DNA of 5,312 nt from an uncultured Chloroflexota bacterium. GTDB taxonomy: Bacteria; Chloroflexota; Anaerolineae; Aggregatilineales; Phototrophicaceae. Each line of letters begins with the position of its first letter. The stretch's first letter is position 1. The notes beneath the pieces were generated by a model. The model was given only the letters and a program-made list of their open reading frames with translations. It ran no database searches and had not been told where the DNA came from. Positions 1 to 5,312 of the stretch are shown here, in pieces. Both the position numbers and the translations under genes were made by a program. The DNA is taken from contig CALMDI010000194.1 in assembly GCA_937864975.1 (NCBI GenBank), positions 1 through 5,312 of the forward strand, read 5' to 3'.

Positions 1-1
1 T

Positions 2-3000
2 GTCACGGTAGTGCTGCTCGACGGCGAAGAAGTCACGCGCGATCTGGAGCACGTCGACAAGCCGCTGGAAACCGATCCCGGTCAGATGATGGATCGCGTC
101 GCCGCGGGCATTGCCGCCGCCGAGCCGACGCCCGATCTTCAGCAGATGTGGACGGAACGTTTCCGCTGGCTGCTGGACGACTGGAAGTTCGTTCCCGCCG
201 GGCGCATTCTCGCCGCCGCGGGTACTAATCAGGCGCTGACCTACTACAACTGTATGCCTCCTGAACAGGAAGTGCTCACTTCTGATGGATACAAACCGAT
301 TGGTGAAATCAACGTGGGTGAGCTTGTCGTTACACACCGTAATCGACTGCGCCCGGTTCGCACCAGGTTCGAGCGCGAGACGAACGAGCTTCTCTACATT
401 ATCAAGCCGAAGAAGCTGGGTTACGATGACCTGCGTGTTACAGGGGAACACAAGATATATGCCATTCGCTCGGCATGGGTGAATAAGCATCGGTCGCGGG
501 ATGGTCTTCGTCTGTCGCAGCAGCCTGCCTGGATTCCGGCAAAGGAGCTGCAACCCGGCGATTATCTGGCGGCAGCGCACAACTCTGAAGAATGCCCACC
601 CGAACCCATCTTTCTGTCGGATTTCCTGCCCGATTATGAGGTTCAGAACGAGCGCATCTTCAAGCCAACCCGGCGCGTGTATCATGGCTATGTGGACGCC
701 TGGGGCACGCGACACGCAATCCATAACCAGATCGTGCTCGATACGGATGTATGCTATCTCTTTGGACGCTGGCTTGGCGATGGCTGCGTCACACATCGCA
801 CCGGCACGAATATACCCTCCGGCATCAAGATCGTATTTGGGCTTGATGAGAAGGAAGAAGCCGACAATGTCGCCCGGATCATCGAAGAAAAGTTCGGCGT
901 CGAGCCTTCACTGAAGCTGAGCAGTACGGGGCGTTGGTACGATCTGTGGGTGAATTCCCTGCCCATTGGAGAGTTCTTCAAGGCATTTCTCGGTGTGTAC
1001 AGCTATGGCAAACGCATTCCAACCTCGTTGATGCATCTGCCTCGCGAGCTATCGCTGGCGCTTCTCAAAGGGCTGTTCTGCGCGGATGGCTATCTGTTGG
1101 GGCGCTATATTGGGATTCTGCTGGCTAACCGCACGCTGACCATGCAGATTCATCAACTGCTGCTGCGGCACGGTTATTTCTTCTCGATCCAGGAAAACAC
1201 CCATCGCCTCGGTCGAGTGCCTGCCTATCGCCTGACCGGAACCGGTACGGACTGCGCCGATCTGTTCGAATATTTCTTCGGTGTCCAGGCGCCGGAGCGT
1301 TCGCACAACCTGCGCGCGCATCTCGATTACGAAGGGTTGAAGTGGATTCGAATTGAACAAATCAATACCGAAGCTTACTCCGGTGTCGTAATGGATCTTG
1401 AGGTCGAAGAAGACCATTCCTTCGTGTCTGCGGGTGTTGTCGTTTCAAACTGCTACGTGATCCCTTCCCCGAAGGACTCGCGCGGCGGCATTATCGAAAC
1501 GCTGCACCGGATGACTGAGATCATGTCGCGCGGTGGCGGCGTGGGCATTAACGTATCCTCGCTGCGTCCACGCCACGCCTTCGTCAAGGGCGTCAACGGG
1601 CGGTCGAGCGGCGCGGTGTCGTGGGGCGCGCTTTACAGCTTCGTGACGGGCTTGATCGAGCAGGGCGGCAGCCGTCGCGGCGCGCTGATGCTGATTCTGA
1701 ACGACTGGCATCCCGACGTTTTTGATTTCATTAACAGCAAGCGCACGGCGGGACAGATCACCAATGCCAACATCAGCGTCAATGTTTCCGACAAACTGAT
1801 GGAAGCGATGAAGGCGGACGCCGACTGGGAACTGATGTTCCCTGACACGAGCGATCCCGCTTATGACGACCTGTGGGACGGCAATCTCGAGGCGTGGATT
1901 GCGGGCGGGCACAAGGTCGTTCCCTACCGCACGGTAAAAGCGCGCGACGTCTGGAACGCGATTATCGAGAGCGCGTGGGCAAGCGCGGAGCCGGGGGTGT
2001 GGTTTGGCGAGCGCTCGAACAAGATGAGCAATAGCTTCTACTTCAATCCGCTCATATGCACCAACCCATGCATTACCGGCGACACGCTCATTTACACCAG
2101 TGAAGGTCTAAAACGCGCGCGCGATCTTTTTGACGATGAGCGCAATGTCGACGTGACTATCGACGGGCGCTTCGGTCATGAAGGCGCAACGACTGCTGCA
2201 TCGCGGGTCTTCCTGACCGGGCAAAAGCCGGTCTATCGCGTTCAAACACGCGAGGGTTATTACGTCCGCGCGACTGCCGATCATCGCATCATGACCACCC
2301 GTGGTTGGGTGGAAGTTCAGGATTTGGAGCCGGGTGACCAACTGCATATTCTCAACCGTAAAGGCGGCTTTGGCAGCGAAGGCACCCTTGAGTTAGGGCG
2401 CGTGCTTGGCTGGCTGGTGGGCGACGGCACAATCAAGTCCGATGGTGCTGTGCTTTCCTTCTTCGGCGAGGAAAAGAAGACGCTTGCGCCCCAATTCGCG
2501 CAGTACGTGAACACACTGGTTGCTCCGCTTACAAACGCAAAGCGCACCTACGAGGTCGGTGTAGCACACGTCGAAGCACGTGATGAAGCGCGCGTACAGT
2601 CCACACGGCTTCGTACCCTTGCTGAAGCTTATGGCTTGACGGATATAAAGCATCGCGTGCCCGAACGTGTTTTCAAGGGTTCCGAGGACTTACAGCGAGG
2701 TTTCCTGCAAGCCCTATTTACGGCGGATGGCAGCTTCCAGGATGGTCGCGAAAAGGGTGGAAGTGTCCGCCTTGCTGCCAATAGCCTTACGGTCTTAGAA
2801 GGCGTGCAGCAATTGCTGCTGAACTTTGGCATTGCCAGCCGCATCTATCGAGATCGTCGTCCGGCAGGTTACCGTTCGATGCCCGATTCGGCGCGCGAAC
2901 CCAAACTCTATTGGTGCGAGGCACAACACGAACTTGCGATTAGTAAGCGAAACATGGCTGTCTTTGCCAATGAAATTGGCTTCCTCGTCGACTACAAACA

Positions 3001-4672
3001 GGAAAAGCTCGACGACTATGTATCGCGCGGCAAACGCGGACCCTATCAGGAGCACTTCGCTGCAACTGTTCAGTCGGTCACTGAAGACGGGATTGAATAC
3101 GTCTACGACTTGACGGAACCACTCACGCATTCCTTCGTTGCTAACGGCATCGTCGTTCACAATTGCGGTGAGCAATCGCTCGGAAGCTGGTCGGTTTGTA
3201 ACCTCGGCGCGATTAACCTCTCGCGCTTCTACGACGCGGCGCGTCACGACGTCGATTGGGAATCGCTCGACCGAACGACGCGCTACGCCACGCGCTTCCT
3301 CGACAACGTGATTGATTCGACGCCGTATTTCTACGACGAGAACGAAGCGCGCCAGTTGAGCGAGCGCCGCGTGGGCTTGAACAACATGGGGCTGGCGGAA
3401 CTGATGATCCGCCTCGGCATTCGCTATGGCAGCGAGGAATCGGTCGGGTTTATCGACAAGCTCTACAGCTTCATGGCGCGCGCATCCTATGAAACCTCGG
3501 TCGAGCTGGCGCGTGAAAAGGGCGCGTTCCCGATGTTCGAGGGCGAGAAATTCGTCCAGAGCGGCTTTATGCAGTCGCTGCCCGCCGACCTGCGCGAAAA
3601 TGTACGCCAGCACGGTATTCGCAACGTCACGCTGCTGACGCAGGCGCCCACCGGCACGACCGGCACGATGGTCAACACGTCCACGGGCATTGAGCCGTTC
3701 TTCTCGTGGGTGTACTACCGCAAGAGCCGCCTCGGCTTGCACGAGGAGCAGGTGCCGCTGGTTAAGGAATGGCGCGACGCGCATCCGGGCGAGCAAGATT
3801 TGCCAGATTACTTCGTCACAGCGATGGATTTGTCGCCGGAAGATCACGTGCGCGTGCAGGCGGCAATTCAGAAGTGGGTCGATTCGAGCATCTCGAAAAC
3901 CTGCAACGTTCCCAACGATTACACCATCGACCAGACGCGCGAGTTGTACGAACTAATGTATGAACTGGGCTGCAAGGGCGGCACGATCTACCGCGACGGC
4001 AGCCGTGACGAGCAGGTGCTCATGCTCAAGGGCGATGAGCGCGCCGAGAGCGAGATCAAGAAATCGTCGGAAGTGGAAGCGGACGTGGAGCAGGTCGCCA
4101 CGCCGCATCACGTATACCCGCGTCCGAAGAAACTGTCGGGTGTGACCGTGAGCTGCGTCACGCCGTTTGGTAAAGCCTACATCACGATGAACAGCGACGA
4201 GTACGGGCATCCATTCGAGGTCTTCATCACCGCGCCCGGCAAAGCGGGCAGCGATCTTCAGGCGGACGCCGACGGCTTGGGACGCCTGATCTCGTTGGGG
4301 CTGCGCTCGGTCGCGCCGGGGAACCGCGTTCAGATGGTTCGCCTGATCGTGGATCAGCTTCAGGGCATTGGTGGGTCGCGCTCGGTCGGTATGGGACCGA
4401 ACCGGGTGATGTCGCTGCCCGACGCGGTCGCCGGGGCGCTGATCGATCATTACCTGAAAGAGGATAGTCCGCGGCAGTTGAATTTGCCGATGGCGACGCC
4501 GGAGCCTGTTCAAACAACCGAAGCCATTCACAATCACATCAACGGCAATGGCAAGCACGAGGTGTACGGCGTCATCGCCGGGGCGGATATTTGCCCTTCA
4601 TGCGCGACGGTTTCGCTGGTGCGCGCGGAGGGCTGCCGCAAGTGCCTTACATGCGGCTACAGCGAGTGTTAA
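2..4672 (+). CDS. nrdJ: Adenosylcobalamin-dependent (class II) ribonucleotide reductase precursor with two inteins, 5' partial
   Basis: Reduces ribonucleotides to deoxyribonucleotides in the cytoplasm, using a thiyl radical generated from adenosylcobalamin. Residue numbers count from the GTG at 11; the precursor then has 1553 residues, of which 788 are extein (1-80, 481-686, 1052-1553). Visible extein landmarks are FVPAGRILAAAGT near 60-72, the first redox Cys C481 in NCYVIP, GGGVGIN at 508-514, N685-P686 joined after splicing to C1052-G-E1054 (radical Cys and Glu), the second redox Cys C1063 in SVCNLGAINL, RRVGLNNMGL near 1119, PTGTTGT near 1213, SISKTCNVP at 1293-1301 and GCKGGTIYRDGSR at 1320-1332. 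A charged linker leads to a TSCPD-type domain (about 1376-1483). The end has six cysteines (1528, 1531, 1542, 1545, 1548, 1553) resembling the class II zinc/redox tail. This tail and the TSCPD-type domain separate it from class I NrdA. The frame is open to the window edge and no RBS precedes the GTG at 11, so the real start is probably upstream. The stop is TAA at 4670. Confidence 0.96.
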   Translation, partial: VTVVLLDGEEVTRDLEHVDKPLETDPGQMMDRVAAGIAAAEPTPDLQQMWTERFRWLLDDWKFVPAGRILAAAGTNQALTYYNCMPPEQEVLTSDGYKPIGEINVGELVVTHRNRLRPVRTRFERETNELLYIIKPKKLGYDDLRVTGEHKIYAIRSAWVNKHRSRDGLRLSQQPAWIPAKELQPGDYLAAAHNSEECPPEPIFLSDFLPDYEVQNERIFKPTRRVYHGYVDAWGTRHAIHNQIVLDTDVCYLFGRWLGDGCVTHRTGTNIPSGIKIVFGLDEKEEADNVARIIEEKFGVEPSLKLSSTGRWYDLWVNSLPIGEFFKAFLGVYSYGKRIPTSLMHLPRELSLALLKGLFCADGYLLGRYIGILLANRTLTMQIHQLLLRHGYFFSIQENTHRLGRVPAYRLTGTGTDCADLFEYFFGVQAPERSHNLRAHLDYEGLKWIRIEQINTEAYSGVVMDLEVEEDHSFVSAGVVVSNCYVIPSPKDSRGGIIETLHRMTEIMSRGGGVGINVSSLRPRHAFVKGVNGRSSGAVSWGALYSFVTGLIEQGGSRRGALMLILNDWHPDVFDFINSKRTAGQITNANISVNVSDKLMEAMKADADWELMFPDTSDPAYDDLWDGNLEAWIAGGHKVVPYRTVKARDVWNAIIESAWASAEPGVWFGERSNKMSNSFYFNPLICTNPCITGDTLIYTSEGLKRARDLFDDERNVDVTIDGRFGHEGATTAASRVFLTGQKPVYRVQTREGYYVRATADHRIMTTRGWVEVQDLEPGDQLHILNRKGGFGSEGTLELGRVLGWLVGDGTIKSDGAVLSFFGEEKKTLAPQFAQYVNTLVAPLTNAKRTYEVGVAHVEARDEARVQSTRLRTLAEAYGLTDIKHRVPERVFKGSEDLQRGFLQALFTADGSFQDGREKGGSVRLAANSLTVLEGVQQLLLNFGIASRIYRDRRPAGYRSMPDSAREPKLYWCEAQHELAISKRNMAVFANEIGFLVDYKQEKLDDYVSRGKRGPYQEHFAATVQSVTEDGIEYVYDLTEPLTHSFVANGIVVHNCGEQSLGSWSVCNLGAINLSRFYDAARHDVDWESLDRTTRYATRFLDNVIDSTPYFYDENEARQLSERRVGLNNMGLAELMIRLGIRYGSEESVGFIDKLYSFMARASYETSVELAREKGAFPMFEGEKFVQSGFMQSLPADLRENVRQHGIRNVTLLTQAPTGTTGTMVNTSTGIEPFFSWVYYRKSRLGLHEEQVPLVKEWRDAHPGEQDLPDYFVTAMDLSPEDHVRVQAAIQKWVDSSISKTCNVPNDYTIDQTRELYELMYELGCKGGTIYRDGSRDEQVLMLKGDERAESEIKKSSEVEADVEQVATPHHVYPRPKKLSGVTVSCVTPFGKAYITMNSDEYGHPFEVFITAPGKAGSDLQADADGLGRLISLGLRSVAPGNRVQMVRLIVDQLQGIGGSRSVGMGPNRVMSLPDAVAGALIDHYLKEDSPRQLNLPMATPEPVQTTEAIHNHINGNGKHEVYGVIAGADICPSCATVSLVRAEGCRKCLTCGYSEC
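251..1450 (+). mobile_element. Intein 1 in NrdJ with LAGLIDADG homing endonuclease, at the first redox cysteine
   Basis: A 400-residue protein-splicing element covering precursor residues 81-480, in frame. It begins with Cys81 (CMPPEQEVLTSDGYKPIGE, block A). Block B is VTGEHKI with T144 and H147, followed by WIPAKELQPGDYL at 174-186. The central endonuclease carries two LAGLIDADG motifs, LFGRWLGDG ending near D257 and LLKGLFCADG near D359; both acidic residues are present, so it may be active. The C-terminal splicing part (about 442-480) has block F with D462 and H469 (DHSFVSAGVVV) and ends Ser479-Asn480, followed by +1 Cys481 of the host protein. The usual penultimate His is Ser here. Boundaries are fixed because removal restores TYYN joined to CYVIP, the conserved reductase strand. 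One 60-base line inside it (301-360) has 33 G+C against 44 in an extein line (1561-1620), hinting at a different origin. Splicing competence is inferred. Confidence 0.95.
2069..3163 (+). mobile_element. Intein 2 in NrdJ with LAGLIDADG homing endonuclease, at the thiyl-radical cysteine
   Basis: A 365-residue intein covering precursor residues 687-1051. It starts at Cys687 (CITGDTLIYTSEGLKRARDL, block A). Block B is RATADHRIM with T755 and H758, followed by WVEVQDLEPGDQL at 766-778. Two LAGLIDADG motifs are intact: LGRVLGWLVGDG at 795-806 (D805) and FLQALFTADG at 898-907 (D906). The C-terminal splicing part (about 1016-1051) has YVYDLTEPLTHSF with H1040, then NGIVVHN with the canonical His1050-Asn1051, followed by +1 Cys1052. 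Excision rebuilds the class II active-site sequence NP-CGEQ. All expected splicing residues are present, so it looks functional. Its sequence differs widely from intein 1 beyond the family motifs, which suggests separate acquisition, not local duplication. The residue before the intein is Pro686, normally unfavourable for the first splicing step. Confidence 0.96.
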
Positions 4673-4685
4673 TTTTCGTTTCTCG

Positions 4686-4691
4686 TATAAT
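4686..4691 (+). promoter_or_regulatory. Possible -10 box (TATAAT) upstream of the first DUF2188 gene
   Basis: A perfect TATAAT lies 14 bases after the nrdJ stop in an AT-rich patch that contrasts with the GC-rich surroundings. Transcription would begin around 4698, leaving a leader of roughly 50 bases before the ATG at 4752. No good -35 hexamer stands 16-18 bases upstream, where the sequence is the end of nrdJ, and there is no TGn extension. The call rests on the -10 match and position only. Confidence 0.4.
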
Positions 4692-4693
4692 GA

Positions 4694-4718
4694 ATTTAGG
4701 GTTGCTGTAACCCTGAAT
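4694..4718 (+). other. Small hairpin between nrdJ and the first DUF2188 gene
   Basis: AGGGTT (4698-4703) and AACCCT (4709-4714) are a perfect inverted repeat around the loop GCTGT. Allowing one G-U pair, the stem extends to 10 bp (4694-4703 with 4709-4718). No T-run follows, so it is a poor intrinsic terminator for nrdJ. If the TATAAT at 4686 is a promoter, this hairpin lies at or next to the transcript's 5' end and could protect it or serve as an operator. The role is inferred. Confidence 0.4.
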
Positions 4719-4736
4719 GTCATAATCAGACGAGAA

Positions 4737-4741
4737 AAGGA
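4737..4741 (+). promoter_or_regulatory. Ribosome binding site of the first DUF2188 gene
   Basis: AAGGA lies 10 bases before the ATG at 4752, in a purine-rich stretch. It supports that ATG over farther-upstream in-frame starts, which would run back inside nrdJ and lack the family's N-terminal alignment. Confidence 0.65.
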
Positions 4742-4751
4742 CGCAAACATC

Positions 4752-4973
4752 ATGGGAAAGAATCAGCACGTCATGCCACATGCGGAAGGCTGGGCGGTCA
4801 CGGGCGAAGGCAACAGCCGCGCAACCCGCGTCGCCAAGACGCAAAAGGAAGCCATCGACATCGCGCGCCGCATCGCGACGAACCAAAAATCGGAAGTGGT
4901 TGTCCACGACGAGAAAGGCAAAATTCGTCAGAAGGACAGCCACGGCAACGACCCCTTCCCTCCGCGAGGATAA
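4752..4973 (+). CDS. Small DUF2188-family protein (first copy), 73 aa
   Basis: A 73-residue hydrophilic, charged protein with no signal peptide or membrane segment. It shows the DUF2188 pattern: an N-terminal HVMPHAEGWAV (W14), a middle TQKEAIDIARRIA helix-like stretch (T30 to A42), then VVVHDEKGKIRQKDSHG with G56, I58-R59 and D62-S63 and a C-terminal P-F-P. The family is common in bacteria and has no established biochemical role, so no function is assigned. The start at 4752 is supported by an AAGGA site and by the alignment with the second copy, which begins within a residue or two of the same point. It lies 79 bases after nrdJ on the same strand, possibly with its own promoter. An opposite-strand open frame over it (4647-5003) lacks any recognisable domain and is taken as a shadow. 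Confidence 0.85.
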   Translation: MGKNQHVMPHAEGWAVTGEGNSRATRVAKTQKEAIDIARRIATNQKSEVVVHDEKGKIRQKDSHGNDPFPPRG

Positions 4974-5002
4974 TGGCGCGGAAAACCACACAGGTGTACT
5001 CA

Positions 5003-5028
5003 CGGGGGCGGTCGAAAGACCGCTCTCG
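5003..5028 (+). terminator. Strong GAAA-tetraloop hairpin between the two DUF2188 genes; possible weak terminator or attenuator
   Basis: Positions 5003-5013 pair with 5018-5028 as an 11-bp stem (two G-U pairs, six perfect pairs GCGGTC/GACCGC next to the loop), capped by GAAA closed by C-G, a very stable GNRA tetraloop. Only three T residues (5030-5032) follow, so termination would be weak. It lies 30 bases after the first DUF2188 stop and 23 bases before the next RBS. It could terminate partially, protect the 3' end of the upstream message, or separate expression of the two genes. No competing antiterminator fold was evident by eye. Confidence 0.5.
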
Positions 5029-5050
5029 GTTTACAAATCCGAAGAAACGA

Positions 5051-5060
5051 AAGGAGGTGA
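5051..5060 (+). promoter_or_regulatory. Near-ideal ribosome binding site of the second DUF2188 gene
   Basis: AAGGAGGTGA matches the complement of the bacterial 16S rRNA 3' end at all ten bases. From AGGAGG (5052-5057) there are 6 bases to the ATG at 5064 and 10 to the ATG at 5068. The first ATG gives only three codons, so the DUF2188 start is 5068. Confidence 0.85.
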
Positions 5061-5063
5061 CTT

Positions 5064-5075
5064 ATGGATGCGTGA
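5064..5075 (+). other. Three-codon ORF (Met-Asp-Ala-stop) overlapping the second DUF2188 start
   Basis: ATGGATGCGTGA contains two ATGs in different frames. The first (5064), better placed relative to the strong RBS, encodes Met-Asp-Ala and stops at TGA 5073-5075. The second (5068) opens the DUF2188 frame. The arrangement could lower initiation at the real start or feed it by reinitiation, but it may be chance. Confidence 0.35.
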
Positions 5076-5280
5076 GATTCGTGTAGAGCCGAGCGGGAAG
5101 CGTTGGGCGGTTCGCCGCGTTGGCAGCCCGCGTAACCTGGCGCTCACCGACACGCAGGAAGAAGCGATGTCGATTGGGCGGCAGCACGCATGGCGCACGC
5201 GGTGTGAATTCACTGTTCTTGGCAGAGACGGTCGAATTCGGGAGCGCGACAGCTACGGCACTCACCCGTACCCCGGTTGA
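5068..5280 (+). CDS. Small DUF2188-family protein (second copy), 70 aa
   Basis: A 70-residue protein, basic, with no signal peptide or membrane segment. It matches the first copy along its whole length: RVEPSGKRWAV (W13) against HVMPHAEGWAV, TQEEAMSIGRQ (T29 on) against TQKEAIDIARR, and GRIRERDSYG (G55 to G64) against GKIRQKDSHG, both ending in P-[FY]-P. Identity outside these blocks is low, so it is an old duplicate or an independently diverged family member. The start is the ATG at 5068; no other in-frame start lies close enough to the RBS. The stop is TGA at 5278. It is on the same strand as the first copy, 94 bases downstream, with a strong hairpin between, so separate expression levels are plausible. 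Function is unknown, as for the family. Confidence 0.85.
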   Translation: MREIRVEPSGKRWAVRRVGSPRNLALTDTQEEAMSIGRQHAWRTRCEFTVLGRDGRIRERDSYGTHPYPG

Positions 5281-5312
5281 GGGGAGCCATTTAACCCACA
5301 GGCGTTAAAAGC

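Noticed and set aside
251..1450. Intein 1 as an independent gene or a group I/II intron
   Set aside because: The insert is in frame throughout with no stop codons and carries protein-splicing blocks at both ends, which fits an intein and not an RNA intron.
2795..3847. 350-codon open frame on the minus strand
   Set aside because: It lies opposite conserved NrdJ and intein 2 coding sequence, spans the intein/extein boundary, and its translation has no recognisable domain. In GC-rich genes such antisense frames are common.
3953..4558. 201-codon open frame on the minus strand
   Set aside because: Antisense to the conserved C-terminal NrdJ region, with an Arg/His-rich low-information translation and no RBS-supported start or family signal.
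4548..4751. Long N-terminal extension of the first DUF2188 protein
   Set aside because: The frame is open, but it overlaps the nrdJ end out of frame, its translation is Arg/Ala-rich, and the RBS and family alignment support the ATG at 4752.
4988..4997. Short palindrome ACAC-AG-GTGT
   Set aside because: Only 4 bp of stem with a 2-base spacer; expected by chance and with no neighbouring support.
4780..5067. Long N-terminal extension of the second DUF2188 protein
   Set aside because: It overlaps the first DUF2188 gene in another frame. The strong RBS at 5051 and the alignment with the first copy place the start at 5068.
5291..5308. Inverted repeat TTAAC/GTTAA after the second DUF2188 gene as a terminator
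   Set aside because: A 5-bp AT-rich stem with an 8-base loop and no T-run before the window ends; too weak to call.

Overview
The window is dominated by one long plus-strand gene, a vitamin B12-dependent (class II) ribonucleotide reductase, NrdJ. It is interrupted by two in-frame inteins, each carrying a LAGLIDADG homing endonuclease. Two short genes for DUF2188-family proteins follow on the same strand. Nothing convincing is coded on the minus strand.

Organism: GC-rich, clearly bacterial, with Shine-Dalgarno sites (one a 10/10 match to the 16S anti-SD). A class II reductase with catalytic-site inteins plus small DUF2188 proteins would fit an environmental lineage such as Chloroflexota. That is an inference from general familiarity; there is no marker gene here to prove it.

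Layout: positions 2-250, 1451-2068 and 3164-4672 encode the NrdJ exteins (788 visible residues once joined). The frame is open to the left edge, so the true N-terminus is probably outside the window. Intein 1 (251-1450, 400 aa) sits directly before the first redox cysteine. Intein 2 (2069-3163, 365 aa) sits directly before the thiyl-radical cysteine of the NPCGE motif. The enzyme therefore cannot work until both are removed. Positions 4673-4751 hold a TATAAT box, a small hairpin and an RBS ahead of the first DUF2188 gene (4752-4973). Positions 4974-5067 hold a strong GAAA-tetraloop hairpin, then a near-ideal RBS and an overlapping three-codon ORF ahead of the second DUF2188 gene (5068-5280). 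In the last 32 bases (5281-5312) I see no gene and only a weak 5-bp inverted repeat.

How they work together: NrdJ makes deoxyribonucleotides for DNA synthesis. The inteins are selfish elements protected by lying in residues the host cannot lose. The DUF2188 proteins have no established function and no evident link to nucleotide reduction; they look like a diverged tandem duplicate that happens to lie downstream, with its own expression signals.
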